From positions 146,257,463 through 146,321,462 of the forward strand of contig NC_044554.1 in the NCBI RefSeq assembly GCF_007565055.1: a stretch of DNA of 64,000 bases. The letters are read 5' to 3'. Source of the stretch: Rhinopithecus roxellana (Eukaryota; Chordata; Mammalia; Primates; Cercopithecidae). The notes below the pieces were generated by a model that saw nothing but the letters and a program-made list of their open reading frames with translations, did not search any database and was not told the origin of the DNA. This document shows positions 1 through 11,219 of this stretch, piece by piece (the first letter of the stretch is position 1; each line of letters starts with the position of its first letter). A program made the translations under genes and the position numbers.

Positions 1-265
1 TGCATATAAACTGTTCTTAAATATATAGTAGTTTTAAAATATGTGCAACTATTACATATTCATAATTACTTTTTTAAAGCTAACCAAAAAAATAGTAGCT
101 TTATATATGAAAGAATATTGGGACTTTGAAGAGGAAAAGTACATTATTCACAAAGAAAAAGTAATCCTAGATTTATTTTAGTCAGATGATGAATCAATGC
201 TAACTATTCTCAACTCTTATCTAAGCATAATAATAGTTTCTATTTTCCCAGTGTTTTGTAGCGTA
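1..265. other. AT-rich unique sequence
   Basis: No gene or repeat recognised. The stretch is AT-rich with no open frame of note. Confidence 0.5.
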
Positions 266-267
266 GT

Positions 268-425
268 TAGGGCAGACATCATTATCTCCCTCCACTTTAT
301 AGAAAGATAAGAAGCTGCTGTTCAGAGCACGCATATACTTTGCCCAGTGTCCCCAGCTGCTAAATGACAGAGCCAGGCCTAAGTTGTCTTCTGGCTTCAA
401 ATCCATGATTCTTTCCACCACTCAT
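268..425 (-). repeat. MIR SINE, antisense
   Basis: Read on the + strand it follows the reverse complement of the MIR core: a stretch like CTCCACTTTATAGAAAGATAAG, then CCAGCTGCTAAATGACAGAGCC, then the ending with CATGATTCTTTCCACCAC. MIR is an ancient tRNA-derived SINE mobilised by L2. Strongly diverged, so the edges are approximate. Confidence 0.72.
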
Positions 426-429
426 GCTC

Positions 430-900
430 CAAGTCTCTGCTCATTGAGGATGAATCCTTTGTTTCACTTTCCTGGGGTAATTGTGTGGCTTTTGTAAAAG
501 ATCCATCACTCTGAAGATGAATTGAACCATCAGGTAAACATTTAAGGAAAGTAGGGGAGCTAAGTTGGAATGTAAGTAGATGCCTGGCATTATAACTGAT
601 GGCATAATTACTTCCCATAACGTGGAGCACCAATCACAGAGTGGGTTTAATAGACAGAGGCTCTTAAGTATTTACAAGTATGGATAAAGTGACTGCCCTT
701 CATCAGTACAAGCAGGCGCTGGAGTCCACCTTCCACTGTTAACTGGGACAGTATCAGTGTGAGTATTTCTGGCCCCACCTGGCATTCAGATCCTCTGGCA
801 CCCCTATGCCCGCCTTTATAGCCTTTTCCCCTACCACTTCCCTTTCCTCCGCTTGTCATCCACTAAATGGGGGTACTCAGTTTGTGTTCCCCAAACATAG
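430..900. other. Unique sequence
   Basis: No recognised repeat or exon. A minus-strand open frame at 647-859 begins Gly/Lys/Arg-rich and superficially recalls a histone tail, but no histone fold follows; I do not call it a gene. Confidence 0.45.
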
Positions 901-904
901 CGCC

Positions 905-1190
905 CATTTTCCTGTCTCTCTGACTTGGCACACCTCCAGTGACATTCCTTTCCAGGGTCTAGCTCAAATGCCACCCCTGCCGTGAGGCTGTCCTATTTTC
1001 CCAGCTGGACCTGGCTCCCCTGCTTCTTAATCCAAAAGCACTTTCTCTCTCTGTGCTTCTCTTATGGCCCTCACCATGCCCTGCCTTTACGATAATAATC
1101 ATGCTTTTTTTCTGTTTCCTTTGAGACTGCAGAACCTTAAAAGAAAGTTTATCAGACCCTAGCCTAGTGCTGGCACATGGCAATCCTCAG
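905..1190 (+). repeat. L2 LINE 3' end
   Basis: Sense L2 3'-end text is recognisable: AGCTCAAATGCCACCCCTGC, GAGGCTGTCC (consensus GAGAGGCCTTCC) and a tail-like CTAGTGCTGGCACATGG. L2 is an ancient CR1-clade LINE. Diverged, edges approximate. Confidence 0.7.
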
Positions 1191-1261
1191 TGTCAGCACT
1201 GGCTGGGAAAGTGACTGATGAACGCAGGAAGGAGCATCTCACCTACCCGGCTAGCGGGGGT

Positions 1262-1345
1262 GATTTCAGATGGATCTTTGTGTCCACCACAGCATGACCC
1301 TTAGTGCCCTACGTATAGCTGGTGCTCACTGTGGCTTTGCTGAAA
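1262..1345 (+). repeat. L2 tail fragment
   Basis: The order 'CCACAGCATGACCCTTAGTG ... TAGCTGGTGCTCACTGTGGC ... GCTGAA' parallels the last bases of L2 (cagtgcctggcacatagtaggtgctcaataaa...ttgaa). It may be a second L2 tail or a continuation of the upstream copy. Low certainty. Confidence 0.4.
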
Positions 1346-1492
1346 AGAAAAAAAAAAGCTTGTGTGGATGAACAAAGGAATAAAGAGTGGACAAACAGAA
1401 ATGATTGAACAAATATCTGGGATACTGAGGTGGAAAATCAAGGTAAACACAAGTCATGCCAGATACCAGAGTCTCTTTAAAAACGGACTCTG

Positions 1493-1730
1493 GTTTGGGC
1501 ATGGTGGCTCATGCCTGTAATCTTAGCACCTTGGGAGGCTGAGGTGGGTGGATCACCTGAGGTCAGGAGTTCGAGACCAGCCTGACCAACATGGTGAAAC
1601 TCCATCTCCACTAAAAATATAAAAGTTAGCTGGGCATGGTGGCACATGCCTGTAATCCCAACTACTCGGGAAGTTGAGGCAGGAGAATTGCTTTAACCCA
1701 GGAGGTGGAGATTGCAGTGAGTCAAGATCA
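1493..1730 (+). mobile_element. Alu, sense, 3'-truncated (left arm of inverted pair)
   Basis: Starts near the Alu 5' end (TTTGGGCATGGTGGCTCATG, consensus ggccgggcgcggtggctca), runs through both monomers and stops at about AGTGAGTCAAGATCA. It lacks the last part of the right monomer and the poly-A tail. It is joined directly to an antisense Alu, forming a long hairpin-capable structure. Confidence 0.9.
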
Positions 1731-1990
1731 GAGTTGCAGTGGTGCAATCTCAGCTCACTGCAACCTCCACTTCCTGGGTTCAAGTGATTCTCCTGCCTCA
1801 GCCTCCCCAGTAGTTGGGATTACAGGAACCCACCACCACACCTGGGTATTTTTTTATTATTATTATTTTTAGTAGAGATGGGGTTTCACCATATTGGCCT
1901 GGTTGATCTCAAGCTCCTGACCTCAGGTGATCCACCCACCTTGGCCTCCCAAAGTGCTGGGATTACAGGTGTGAGCCACCATACCTGGCC
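1731..1990 (-). mobile_element. Alu, antisense, 3'-truncated (right arm of inverted pair)
   Basis: Begins within the right monomer (TTGCAGTGGTGCAATCTCAG) without a poly-T, and continues to a complete 5' end, CCATACCTGGCC. An internal TTTTTTATTATTATTATTTTT stretch sits in the middle linker. Truncated at a similar point to its partner, so the arms meet with an 18-nt loop at 1729-1746. Confidence 0.9.
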
Positions 1991-2687
1991 CAGGAATTGT
2001 TTATATCTCGAAACATATCCAGTGAGTTACACATGGCATTAAGAGTTCACCTGGGCTCGCACCCTCCCTGCTGAAAGCCCTTCCAGTGCCTCCAGTGGTT
2101 TTCTTCCCACTTGCGGGGTTAATTGTGAGACTGGCATTTTCTGTCTGGGTCATTTGTACCCCTAGATTCTGGCCCCTGATGGGGTCACCTTAGAATCAGA
2201 GGTGAAGGTGGGGAACAGAAAACCTCAGGCCTGGCCCTGATCCTCTTGTTGGTGGAACAATCATAGAAACCGTATCTTGGCTTTTCATAAAATGTTGATA
2301 TTTTGGAATTTATTCCACATACTCTATTTTGCAATATTTTAACATAATTTAAAGAATATTTTCATTGTAATTACTACTCTGTGTTTAGAATATTAAAAAA
2401 TTTCACCCAGAATATGGTCTTTTTTCTCTCTCCAAAAACTTCCTTATGTTAGCAATTAAAAACAATAAATAGAAGGGGAAAATTAACCAAACTGAGAGAC
2501 ATATTTACTAAACACTTGAAAATGTCCTGCTGTTGCATCTTAAGGCTTATTAAGGGGTAGAGGCAGGATTTTTTAAACCCTGGGTGTTGCACCCATTTCC
2601 CATGTGTATTTACTTATTTTAGCAGTAAAATGAATTCCACTTCCAAATGTGGAGGTGACTTAGGGTTGGGTTTCTTTCCTGTCCTTC
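1991..2687. other. Mostly unique, AT-rich in part
   Basis: No gene seen. 2050-2130 (CTGAAAGCCCTTCCAGTGCC) vaguely recalls L2 sense sequence but is too diverged to call. 2280-2480 is AT-rich. Confidence 0.45.
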
Positions 2688-3062
2688 TGATATAGTTAGG
2701 TATTGTGCCTCACCCAAATCTCATCTTGAATTGTAATCCCCATAATCCCCACATGTCAAGGAAGAAAGCAAGTGGAGGTAATTGGATCATGAGGGCATCC
2801 TCCATTCTGTTCTCATGGTAGCGAGTGAGTTCCCACGAGATCTGACGGTTTTATAAGGGGCTCTTCCCACTTTGCTTGGCACTTCTCCTTCCTGCTGCCT
2901 TGTGAAGAAGAGACCTTGCTTCCCCTTCACCTTCTGCCATGATTGTAAGCTTCCTGAGGCCTCCCCTGCCATGCTGAACTGTGAGTAAATTAAAACTCTT
3001 TCCTTTATAAATTACCCAGTCTGAAGCAGTTCTTTACAGCAGTATAAAAATAGACTAATATG
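2688..3062 (+). mobile_element. Solo LTR, ERVL-MaLR (THE1/MST type)
   Basis: Matches the THE1/MST LTR throughout: CACCCAAATCTCATCTTGAA near the start, GTAATTGGATCATGAGGGC, CACGAGATCTGACGGTTTTA, GCCATGATTGTAAG, CTGTGAGTAAATTAAA, TTTATAAATTACCCAGTCT and a final AGACTAATATG. Flanked by a 5-bp target-site duplication CCTTC (2683-2687 and 3063-3067). No internal retroviral sequence remains, so this is a solo LTR from recombination. Confidence 0.9.
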
Positions 3063-3140
3063 CCTTCTCTTCAGAAAGACTTTCCCTATGTGCTCAGCAC
3101 ACCTGCTAAACTTCTCCAGTGTGTTGACATTAGAACATTA

Positions 3141-3345
3141 GAGCAGCCTTGTCCAACAGAGCTTTCTAAGGTGATGGAATGTTCTATGTCTGCACCATTC
3201 AGTATGGCAACTACTAGCCACGTGTGGCTATTGTGCACTTGAAATGTGGCCAGTGTGACTGAGGAACTGAATTTCTTTTAGCTTTAATTAAGTGTAAATA
3301 GCCATACATAGCTAGTGGCCAGCATACTGGACAGGTCAAATTTAG
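3141..3345. mobile_element. hAT-Charlie-type nonautonomous DNA transposon
   Basis: Contains the familiar partly palindromic block: CTTGTCCAACAGAGCTTTCT, TACTAGCCACGTGTGGCTAT, TTGAAATGTGGCCAGTGTGA, then TAGCTAGTGGCCAGCATACT and TGGACAGG. The ends are inverted relative to each other (TTGTCCAA...TGGACAGG), as for a MITE. The exact MER family is not fixed here. Confidence 0.78.
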
Positions 3346-5503
3346 AACCTCTTCTTTCTGCCACTGTTGACTATGACAAAAGAACGAGTCATAGAGAGGA
3401 ATGGACTTCTCCCATTCTACTGGAGCAACCTGGAGAACACTTGGGCTTCGAAGGCCACTTCCCCTCTGCTCCCCAGGGCCTACCCCACTGGCTTCAGACG
3501 AGTGACTGAGGGCAAGAAGGAAGAGCCAGGATTCTGTCTACATGTGTGTGAGTTCAGTCTCTTTATTTCCAGCATCTTATTTAAAGACCACATGCCAAGT
3601 ATCAATAACAAGTTGGGATCATAACAGCCCTATCCATGCTGTTTTCTAAATTATTGTTTATAGCTTCTTTAATTCTCCATGAAGATGATGAGTCTGTGGA
3701 GAATCTTTTTGCAAAGAACACAAAGCAGAGATCTCTGTGTAAATTACCAGTACTCAAATGAGATGCCTTCTACCACATGGCCCATTCTGTTCACATGTGT
3801 GGTTTTGTTGGGGGAGCCTCTTCTTCCCTGCTCTTTTGGTGAGTTGTCACCATTTTGTTCTACAGGATTGAGAATGTTGATTCTCATATTGTACATTGTG
3901 CCATCTCCTCCTGAGCTTTATGGATGTTTTGAAGCAAAACAACCATTTACCCCTTTCCTGTTAATGAGGCACACACAGGTGAGCAAGGTGTTTATATGAA
4001 GAAATAAAGCCATTAAATAAAAATTATATGAAGAGGTGAGCTCGGAGAAAAGGCATACTTGTGTGTTTGTGTGTGTGTGCCTGCGTGTGTCTTAGAGCTG
4101 CCTATCAAAGCTTTCCTCTCATGCACAAAGATAGAAATATGGAAATCAGAATGAAAAATAAGGGGAATTGGGTTTAGAGCAGCCTCTTAAAATTTGTGCT
4201 GTTTCCAGGCCCCTTAGCAGAGCACCAGCCATTTCCAGGGAGGCACAGCGCTGGCATTTCAGCGCCCTTCTGCTCAGGAAAGACGACCACACAGCCCTCC
4301 TGCCCTCACCTTCGCACACCACACATCTCAGCTTCAACTCACCATCACTGTGGCGGCATTTCAGCAAGCGTTTGTTTTTGGGGAGGGGGTAGTGGTATTT
4401 ACCAGCACATTATTATTTTATTTTGTCTGAATTATTTACAATGAAAGGAAGCAGTTTAGAGGGAAGGGGGTATTAGGGAGTGAGTTCAATCCCACTTGCA
4501 TTGATTCTAACCAGAGTAAGAAGAGCAAGCCTATTAAGAAGAAAAATCACTTCCTTTTCTTCCTCTCTTTCCTCTCCCACCCCCAAGTCTTAGAAATAAA
4601 TAAATAATGCAAAGAAAAGCCCTGGGTGGCTGCATGGGAGGGGCCAGTGGCTGGGTGTCCGTGGCCTTCATTGAGGACTCACTTCGATTATTACATCGTG
4701 TCCTGGGCTGGAGCGTTCAGTGGTTCAATTCTCACTCCCCAGCGCTCATCTTGTACATTGGTACATAATGAACACCATGTATGGATTGAAATCCCATTTA
4801 CAGGATGTTCAGTTATGGAACCTGTAATCAGGAGAGGTGGATTTTAGTCCCAGAGGTGTCGTTCCCTTATTGTTTTTTAAATTTAAGATTTATAGCTCTC
4901 CAACTTCCAAAAGAACTTGCTGATGGTTTATAGCAGCAAAGATGGTGAATGAGGGATCCTTGAGGAGAAAACAGAAGCGAAGCCACCTGAAGGAAGCGGG
5001 ACGTGTTGATGCTTCCGGGCACCAGGTTGGCCGTAACAGTTGGGTAATAGGCTCATGGTTGTGCTTGCATTTCTTCTTTGTGCTTCCATTTCTTCTTTGT
5101 CAAATAGGGAAAGCAAACCCACCTCCTGCCGTGTGAAGTAATAGGTAGAGTAATATTTGTGAGAAAAGGCATCCATATCATTTTGGCATGATATTGCATT
5201 CCTACATTTAGGAAAAAAAATGTCAATAGAGGCAGAGCATCTCATGACCTAACCCCACTGCATATCCCTGAAGATATATACTCAAAGAATAGTGCCCTGG
5301 CACACTGAAGATGAGAAACTGGGGCTGCAAGTGCCACCTGAGAGAAATGGGGGTGCTTTTATTTATTTTTTTTCTTCAATGAAGAACTTTTGAATAAAAT
5401 GTTAACATACTTACCAACTCATAATATATGTGAATTTCAAGACTTTGCAATAAAATGGATGTCTAAGTATCTACCCACCTAAATTAAGAAATACGTAATT
5501 ATT
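3346..5503. other. Unique intergenic or intronic sequence
   Basis: No repeat or exon recognised over about 2.1 kb. A short GT-rich stretch lies at 4059-4092. Open frames of up to about 105 codons (for example 3679-3999 + and 4928-5245 -) show no recognised domain and are within chance for this length. Confidence 0.5.
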
Positions 5504-5743
5504 GGCCAGGCACAGTGGCTCACGCCTATAATTCCAGCACTAGCCTGACCAACATGGTGAAACCCCGTCTCTACTAAAAATACAAAAAGTAACTGGGCGT
5601 GGTGGCAGGCGCCTGTAGTCCCAGCTACTCAGGAGGCTGAGGCAGGAGAATTGCTTGAACCCTGGAGGTGGAGGTTGCAGTGAGCTGATTGTGCCATTGC
5701 ACGCCAACCTAGGCAACAAAGCGAGACTCTGTCTAAAAAAAAA
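5504..5743 (+). mobile_element. Alu with internal deletion
   Basis: Starts GGCCAGGCACAGTGGCTCAC and ends in a short A tail. About 45 nt of the left monomer are missing between CCAGCAC and TAGCCTGACC. Imperfect target-site duplication: AAGAAATACGTAATT before, AAGAAATATGCGATT after. Confidence 0.92.
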
Positions 5744-5749
5744 GAAATA

Positions 5750-6260
5750 TGCGATTCCTGTCATTGAGACTCCAATAATATCCCTCTTAATCCCAAGGTA
5801 ACCACTATCATGATTTTGTGCATATTGTTCTTCCACTTTTTAAAAACAAATTTTGCATGTGTTTGAACCATATGTAATTGGAATTATACAGATATATTCT
5901 ATGAATCCCTTTTTTTCACCTAATATTATGTTTGTGAGATTTGTTCAAGTTCATATTTATAACCTATTTTATTATCACTACGGTTTGCTATTTTTTTGTA
6001 TGATTACTCTAAGACTTATTCATTCTCTTATTGATGATCATCTAGATGTCTCCATTTTTAAAATTACAAACCACATTGCCATGAATATTCTAATATAAAT
6101 GTCTTTTGGTACACAGATCTAGGAGTTTCTCCATTGTATTTGCCTTAGAGTAGTATTGCTAGCTCATAAGAAAGGAGTGTCTTCAACTTCGTTAGATCTT
6201 GCCAAGATCTTAGTCCAATCTGTACACCCAACAGCAATGTTCATGAAGGAACTCAAGAAT
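5750..6260 (-). mobile_element. L1M 3'-region fragment, antisense
   Basis: T-rich antisense L1M text: ATATGTAATTGGAATTATAC, TGAGATTTGTTCAAGTTCAT, CTTATTGATGATCATCTAGA, CACATTGCCATGAATATT, and CACCCAACAGCAATG near the end. These parallel the reverse complement of the L1M ORF2-3'UTR consensus. Heavily diverged. Confidence 0.75.
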
Positions 6261-6424
6261 TTTTTATCAGCTATGAGCTGATTCAACTCCTTGCAACTAA
6301 GAGGAAAAGTTAATAGGAAAGAGAGACTGCATGGCTAACAGAAATCCACAGACAATGATGATGGTGGTGATGATTACTGTAATCACAATGACATAATGAT
6401 GATTACCATCACAACAATGACAAG

Positions 6425-6672
6425 GACAAGAAAAACAAACCCGTAGTGCTTTATGTGTGCCAGGCACTGTTCTGAACAGTTCACACATCTGGCACAGTGC
6501 CTGGCACATAGTAAAAGACTCATTCAATCTTTACAATTACTCTAAGAGATTTGTACTATAGTCTCACTTCGCAAGTAAAGAAACTGAAACACAGGTTAAG
6601 AAACTTGCCTAAGTTATGGCTGATAAATGTAGAAGCACGAATTTGAGTGGTTGCTCTGAACCACACGCTTCA
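6425..6672 (-). repeat. MIR SINE, antisense
   Basis: Shows GTGTGCCAGGCACTGTTCTG, then GTAAAGAAACTGAAACACAG, TTAAGAAACTTGCCTAAG and the trailing core in antisense order. An extra internal block repeating CTGGCACAGTGCCTGGCACA suggests a local insertion or rearrangement. Confidence 0.82.
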
Positions 6673-6714
6673 TTAAAAATTTTAATTTAATTTTTCTTGG
6701 CATTACCATTCATG

Positions 6715-6835
6715 GACTTTATTTTTTAACTTTATTTTCTTTTTAATTAACAAATGGTAATTGCATACATTTATGGTGTACAATGTGGTATTTTGATACC
6801 CCTATACATTGTCCTTGCTTCATTTTAGCCAATTG
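6715..6835 (-). mobile_element. L1 fragment, antisense
   Basis: ATTGCATACATTTATGGTGT, ACAATGTGGTATTTTGATA and a following ACATTG match the antisense 3'-UTR of medium-age L1 (consensus atacatttatggtgtacaacatgatgttttgatat). Confidence 0.6.
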
Positions 6836-6839
6836 CTTA

Positions 6840-8520
6840 TGAGTTCACTCTAAATGAACCAGTAATAAGGGCAGCTACATGACTGATGGATGACTGGTCA
6901 CTCTGCCATTTGAAGGGTGGGACTTACCTTTCTAATCATACTCCTTATTACACACTCTATTTTACAGCTCTCTTCACTGAGAGTTTTGATTGTATTTAGA
7001 TTTCATCAGAATTTGGTTCTTAAGAAGCAAGGGAAAAGCATTCTTTCTTGGATAGCATGGAATTTGGATGACCACTTTGGCTCATGTAAAAAAAATGTGA
7101 GGTGTTCTTAAACCAAAGCTTCTCAAATCCTAACTTAACATAACCTACCTGAAATCAATGTTATGCTTACTGGCACTTGACAAGACTGGAAGAAAAATAA
7201 CTGTTCATAACAGCTCATCTTCACATAGCTAATGACAGGTACCATTGTTTTTTAGGCAAAATGATGGGGGAGGATATTGACTATTTCAAAGGTTGTTCAA
7301 AATCACTAAAATATAACATGATAATATTGTCATAGGCACATAGGCCTAGCTATTTTTGTCATGGAAACATCAGCAGAAATGAAGAACCATACATATATTT
7401 ATACCTTAGGATCAATAAAACTATATTTTTTGGTCCAAATTTTTCAGATTAGTCATTTACATGTATCTCTAATTCACAATTTTCCTCTTCCCTTTTTGTC
7501 TGTGTAGACGTACATTTGAACAGGGTAGAAAAGTGATGTTACTAAAACTTAATACTTGGAATCTTTCTTTGTGATCCATCTTTAAAAGTAAACACATTAT
7601 TATGATTAATAGCAATGTTCTCAGGATAATAATTTGTTTGTTTGTTTAAAAAAGAAATATTTACATGAAAACTCAATACAAAGGCCAGATCATTAAGCAC
7701 TTCTTAAGCCAGAGTAGGCATATTTCATGCTGAAATATGCCATTTTAATGTTGAAAGAAAAAAAGAAAGTCTTTAAAGATTTGGCCTAAAGAATAAATTC
7801 CAAAATGGGAAAGAACACGTGCCCTGTAATGAGATGTAGATCATAACTCTGACATTTGTCTTCTCCTGGTGAATTCAATTCCTCATAGAAGTACAGAGAG
7901 GGAAAGAAAATATTGGAAGTGAGAGTAATAAAGTCAATACAGCAGGCTTCACATGTATAAATGACACTTTCTTCACAACATGAGAGTTGCAGACTTGCCT
8001 AAGACATATTCCCCTTTTCTAAAAATATTCCTGACTTTAAGGATTTCATCAATGTATTTACTATCTCACATCTCACCAGTGGGAGGATGACTGGGCTGTG
8101 GGACAGCCCCCTTTAAAAAGGCAGCTGTTTTAGAGACTGTTAAGCAATGGGCCATTTACATGTGAGTGTAAGTTGATTTAATCAGATGGTTTTCCTTCTG
8201 GCAGCCTACATTGGGTCTACACTGAGGGATCCAGAGTTTTGAATTTAGGGGCTGAAACAATTGAGGGATGAGTGACACAGAGGTGAGGGGTTAGAGCAAC
8301 CACGAAGATACTGAGCTCATGGAGAGAGATATGAGCATTGTTGAAAGGGGGTGAAGAAAGAGAGCTGGGAAGACAAATTTGGCTTACTTAAAAATGTGCC
8401 AGCATCACCTGATTCTAGGCTGTTATTGTTATTTCCCTTAACATTAAATTGGTTTTGGTGAGCTAATATGGTACTCAACTATGACTTGAAATTTGTTTTT
8501 ATGGAAAAATGCATTCAGAA
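6840..8520. other. Unique AT-rich sequence
   Basis: No gene and no confidently named repeat across about 1.7 kb. A (GTTT)n run lies near 7634-7648. Open frames are all short. Confidence 0.45.
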
Positions 8521-8933
8521 TGTAGTAGATTGAATAATTGGCTCCAATTCTTTGCTTTAGCCTCAACTGAGCAAAGTATATTTTCCTAACCCTTGTCTTT
8601 GGCTCATCTATGAAACTTGTTTTGACCAACCACATATGGGCAAAAGTGTGCCAGTCCTGATCTCAGGCCTTAAGAGGCCTTGTCTTTCTCTGCTTGCCCT
8701 CTTATCCTCTTTTGTGTTTCTGCCATCTCCACGAGCTAAGCTTTCCACAGGTAGCTGTTACCCCTTTAGCTGACCTGCAACTCGAAGCAGAGCTGTGAAG
8801 TCCAGCACCAGCTTAAATAAGCTGATCTCCAGCCTATGTGCAGATATGTGAGAATAAATGATAGTTGTTTTAAGTCACTCTTTTTGAGATCATTTGTTAC
8901 ACAGCATCTTTTTGGTCATAACTAACTGATACA
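8521..8933 (+). mobile_element. MLT1-type solo LTR (ERVL-MaLR)
   Basis: Diagnostic text: GTGCCAGTCCTGATCTCAGG, CCTTAAGAGGCCTTGTC, and the 3' end GTGAGAATAAATGATAGTTG / TTTTAAGTCACT / ATTTGTTACACAGC / AACTGATACA. Probable 5-bp target-site duplication CAGAA/CAGAG. It contains a polyadenylation-like AATAAA. Confidence 0.82.
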
Positions 8934-8939
8934 CAGAGT

Positions 8940-9455
8940 TCTAAAGAACCCTCTTACAAGTGAACTCTTGGAACATAACCTGTTGGTAAGTTGGGATTTT
9001 CCTGTATTTCAACAAGATCACTACTCTCTTTTTAATGAGAATTTTTGTCTATTTTTTATTTGGTTTCAGCTCACAGTTAAGATAAAAGCATAATTTGTTA
9101 CCTGATACGATAAAGGTTAGCAGAGAGTATGGCTTGTACCTATAGATAAGCACTCATTGCTATTGCATCTAGCAATGGTTTTTAGCTGACTCTGTGAAGT
9201 TCTAGGGCCTGCAGTGAATTCTTATAAAGGCCACCTTGGGGTGGGAGTTCCCGCCTCTTCTCCTTCATGTAGCTTCAGCCATAGCAGAGCTATTTTTATT
9301 TGTTTTGTAACTGGGTTTCCTTGTAACATTTTGCCTAATTAAAAGGCTGAAATAAGTTGAAAACCTATAGTGAACCCCTCACTTTTCTTGGGACCCATGG
9401 TCTTCCACACATGGGCATGCTATCCTTTTTGCCTAGCTAGCTAGCTCTCTCTTTC
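8940..9455. other. Unique sequence between two MLT1 LTRs
   Basis: About 0.5 kb separates two same-orientation MaLR LTRs. No internal retroviral sequence is recognisable, and the LTRs look like different subfamilies, so this is probably ordinary flanking DNA rather than a provirus interior. Confidence 0.45.
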
Positions 9456-9459
9456 CACT

Positions 9460-9945
9460 TCTCTGCAAAGCTCCTATCCATTCTTCCATACTTCTTCCTT
9501 CAATAGATGGGACCAAATTGCCATCTCTTTAAGTGTGGGCCAGACTTAGTAACTTTTAATGAGTTGAATGTACAGGAAGTGATGGTGTCTGATGTCCAAG
9601 ATTTGGAGGACATTAGAAAAGGGATTGTGGCATCTCTCTCTCTCTCTCTGTCTCTCTCTCTTGTTCATTAAGCATTATGGGTTTACTCATTCTGGGGAAA
9701 GCCAGTTAACATTTCATGAGGATACTCAAGCAGCTCCATGGAAAAGTCTACATGGGAGGAACTGAGCCCTCCCGCTAACACCATGTTGGTGATTTTGATT
9801 GCAACCTCATGAAAAACCGTGAGCCAGCTCTTGAATTCTTGACCCACAGAAACTGTGAGGGAAAAAAAAGTTTGTTGTTTTAAGTTGTTATGTTTTGTAG
9901 TAGTTTCTTATGCAGCAATATATAACCAATATCATACTCACTAAA
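9460..9945 (+). mobile_element. MLT1-type LTR (ERVL-MaLR)
   Basis: Strong MLT1 text: GGGCCAGACTTAGTAAC, CAGGAAGTGATGGTGTCTGA, GGAAAGCCAGTTAACATTTC, ACTCAAGCAGCTCCATGG, GATTGCAACCTCATG, CTTGACCCACAGAAACTGTG, TTGTTGTTTTAAGTTGTTAT and CAGCAATATATAACCAATA. The left edge is uncertain. A (CT)n microsatellite has expanded inside it. Confidence 0.85.
9633..9661. repeat. (CT)n microsatellite
   Basis: CT dinucleotide run interrupted once by G (9650), inside the MLT1 LTR; likely polymorphic. Confidence 0.9.
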
Positions 9946-10019
9946 GAGATTCTTTTCTATGGTAGTCTTCTGAAATGCCTGAGTATTAATAATTTTCTTC
10001 TTTATTATTGCCCTTAATA

Positions 10020-10155
10020 TGTACCTTGTTTGCAGGATTTAGTCCACTGCATTACCTATTTACATATCTTTTTCCTCCATTAGACTATGAGATATTTGTA
10101 TTCTCAGATATCTGGCACAGTCTTTGGCATCTTACATAGTGGATAAAGAATGAAA
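10020..10155 (+). repeat. L2 LINE 3' tail
   Basis: CCTCCATTAGACTATGAGAT, then ATATCTGGCACAGTCTTTGG and CATCTTACATAGTGGATAAA parallel the L2 end (ctagactgtgagctcc ... cagtgcctggcacatagtaggcgctcaataaa). Confidence 0.6.
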
Positions 10156-10159
10156 AAAA

Positions 10160-10710
10160 TAGCTACTGCACAAGTTGTAAAAATCACTCAGAGAAGAATA
10201 AGACAGACAAAGGATAAAAAATAGCCATCTCTGTCTTTGCCAAAGTAATTCTCAGTTTTGACCAGAGATTATAAATGAGCAGAAAATCCTCAAATAGAGT
10301 CAATGCTGTATTTTTCTACCACATATTGACATATAAGCCAGTTCTTTGCACTCTTGTTTCAGCAAATGACAAGCATTCCTGCTCAGATGGTGTGTCTGGA
10401 ATAACAGGGTCTATAACTGAGTAGGGGGGGTGTTTTGACTAGGTTTACAGATGAACAAGTTGGAAATTATCACTATCCAAAACAAGCTTTGTATTTATGG
10501 TTTTGACCAAGTGTAAACAGAAGATATATAATTTATCAAGCTGTAGAGAGCGTTTGGTGGTTTTCAGAAGCCAGAGCTATGCAGTCAAATCAAAATGGTG
10601 GAAGTAGCATCTGATTAATTCCATGTGAGCCCAGCAATTTGGAATGAGAGCCTTCTGGATATGCCAGGCTACACAGGTCTGAACAATTAGGTGTTTAAAA
10701 TTGAGTTTTA
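10160..10710. other. Unique sequence
   Basis: No gene or named repeat; AT-rich with no distinctive signal. Confidence 0.45.

Positions 10711-10747
<37 letters not shown>
10711..10747. repeat. (ATG)n trinucleotide microsatellite
   Basis: Twelve uninterrupted ATG units (37 bp); likely polymorphic in length. Confidence 0.95.
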
Positions 10748-10748
<1 letters not shown>

Positions 10749-10749
10749 T

Positions 10750-11215
10750 TGTGTTTTTATTTTGATGATCATCTAAATAATTAGTAGAGGAATATTATGG
10801 GTCATCTGGAGGTCAGACAAAAAACTTAGAAGTGCCATGTGATTTCAGGTCTCAAGTTTATGACTCGGCATGGCTCACATGGCCCCTTAAGTGACAGAGT
10901 TTAACTTGTAATGCACTATTTCTCAGATTGGGGTGCATAGGCTTGTAATTTTAAGGATCTACAAGTTCTTACATTTGGGAAACAGTGATAGAAACAAGAA
11001 ATGCTTCCTTGGAGGACGGATTAGTGATATTTCATCTGGGGAGCCAAGGGAAGGCTTTCTGAGGGAGCTGGCATCCTACATGGCCATCAAGGACAGACCC
11101 TGTGTGCCTTCTCTTATCAAGTGGCCACTTAAAGTATCTGCTTGAAAAAAAATCCCCCGCTTCCAGAGGCCATTCATGACTCCCTGGTTATTCTTTGAGA
11201 GCCTCTGTGTTAGTT
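10750..11215. other. Unique sequence
   Basis: Holds a 70-codon open frame (10933-11145 +) with no recognisable domain, and a CpG-poor context. I see no exon signal. Confidence 0.45.
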
Positions 11216-11219
11216 CTGT

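Noticed and set aside
647..859. Minus-strand frame starting with a Gly/Lys/Arg-rich histone-tail-like segment
   Set aside because: Similarity is compositional only; no histone-fold sequence follows and the length is 70 codons.
8940..9455. Interior of a small MaLR provirus between two LTRs
   Set aside because: No internal retroviral sequence is recognisable and the LTRs appear to be different subfamilies.
9633..9661. CT run as a possible polypyrimidine tract before an exon
   Set aside because: It sits inside an MLT1 LTR and is followed by LTR sequence, not an exon.
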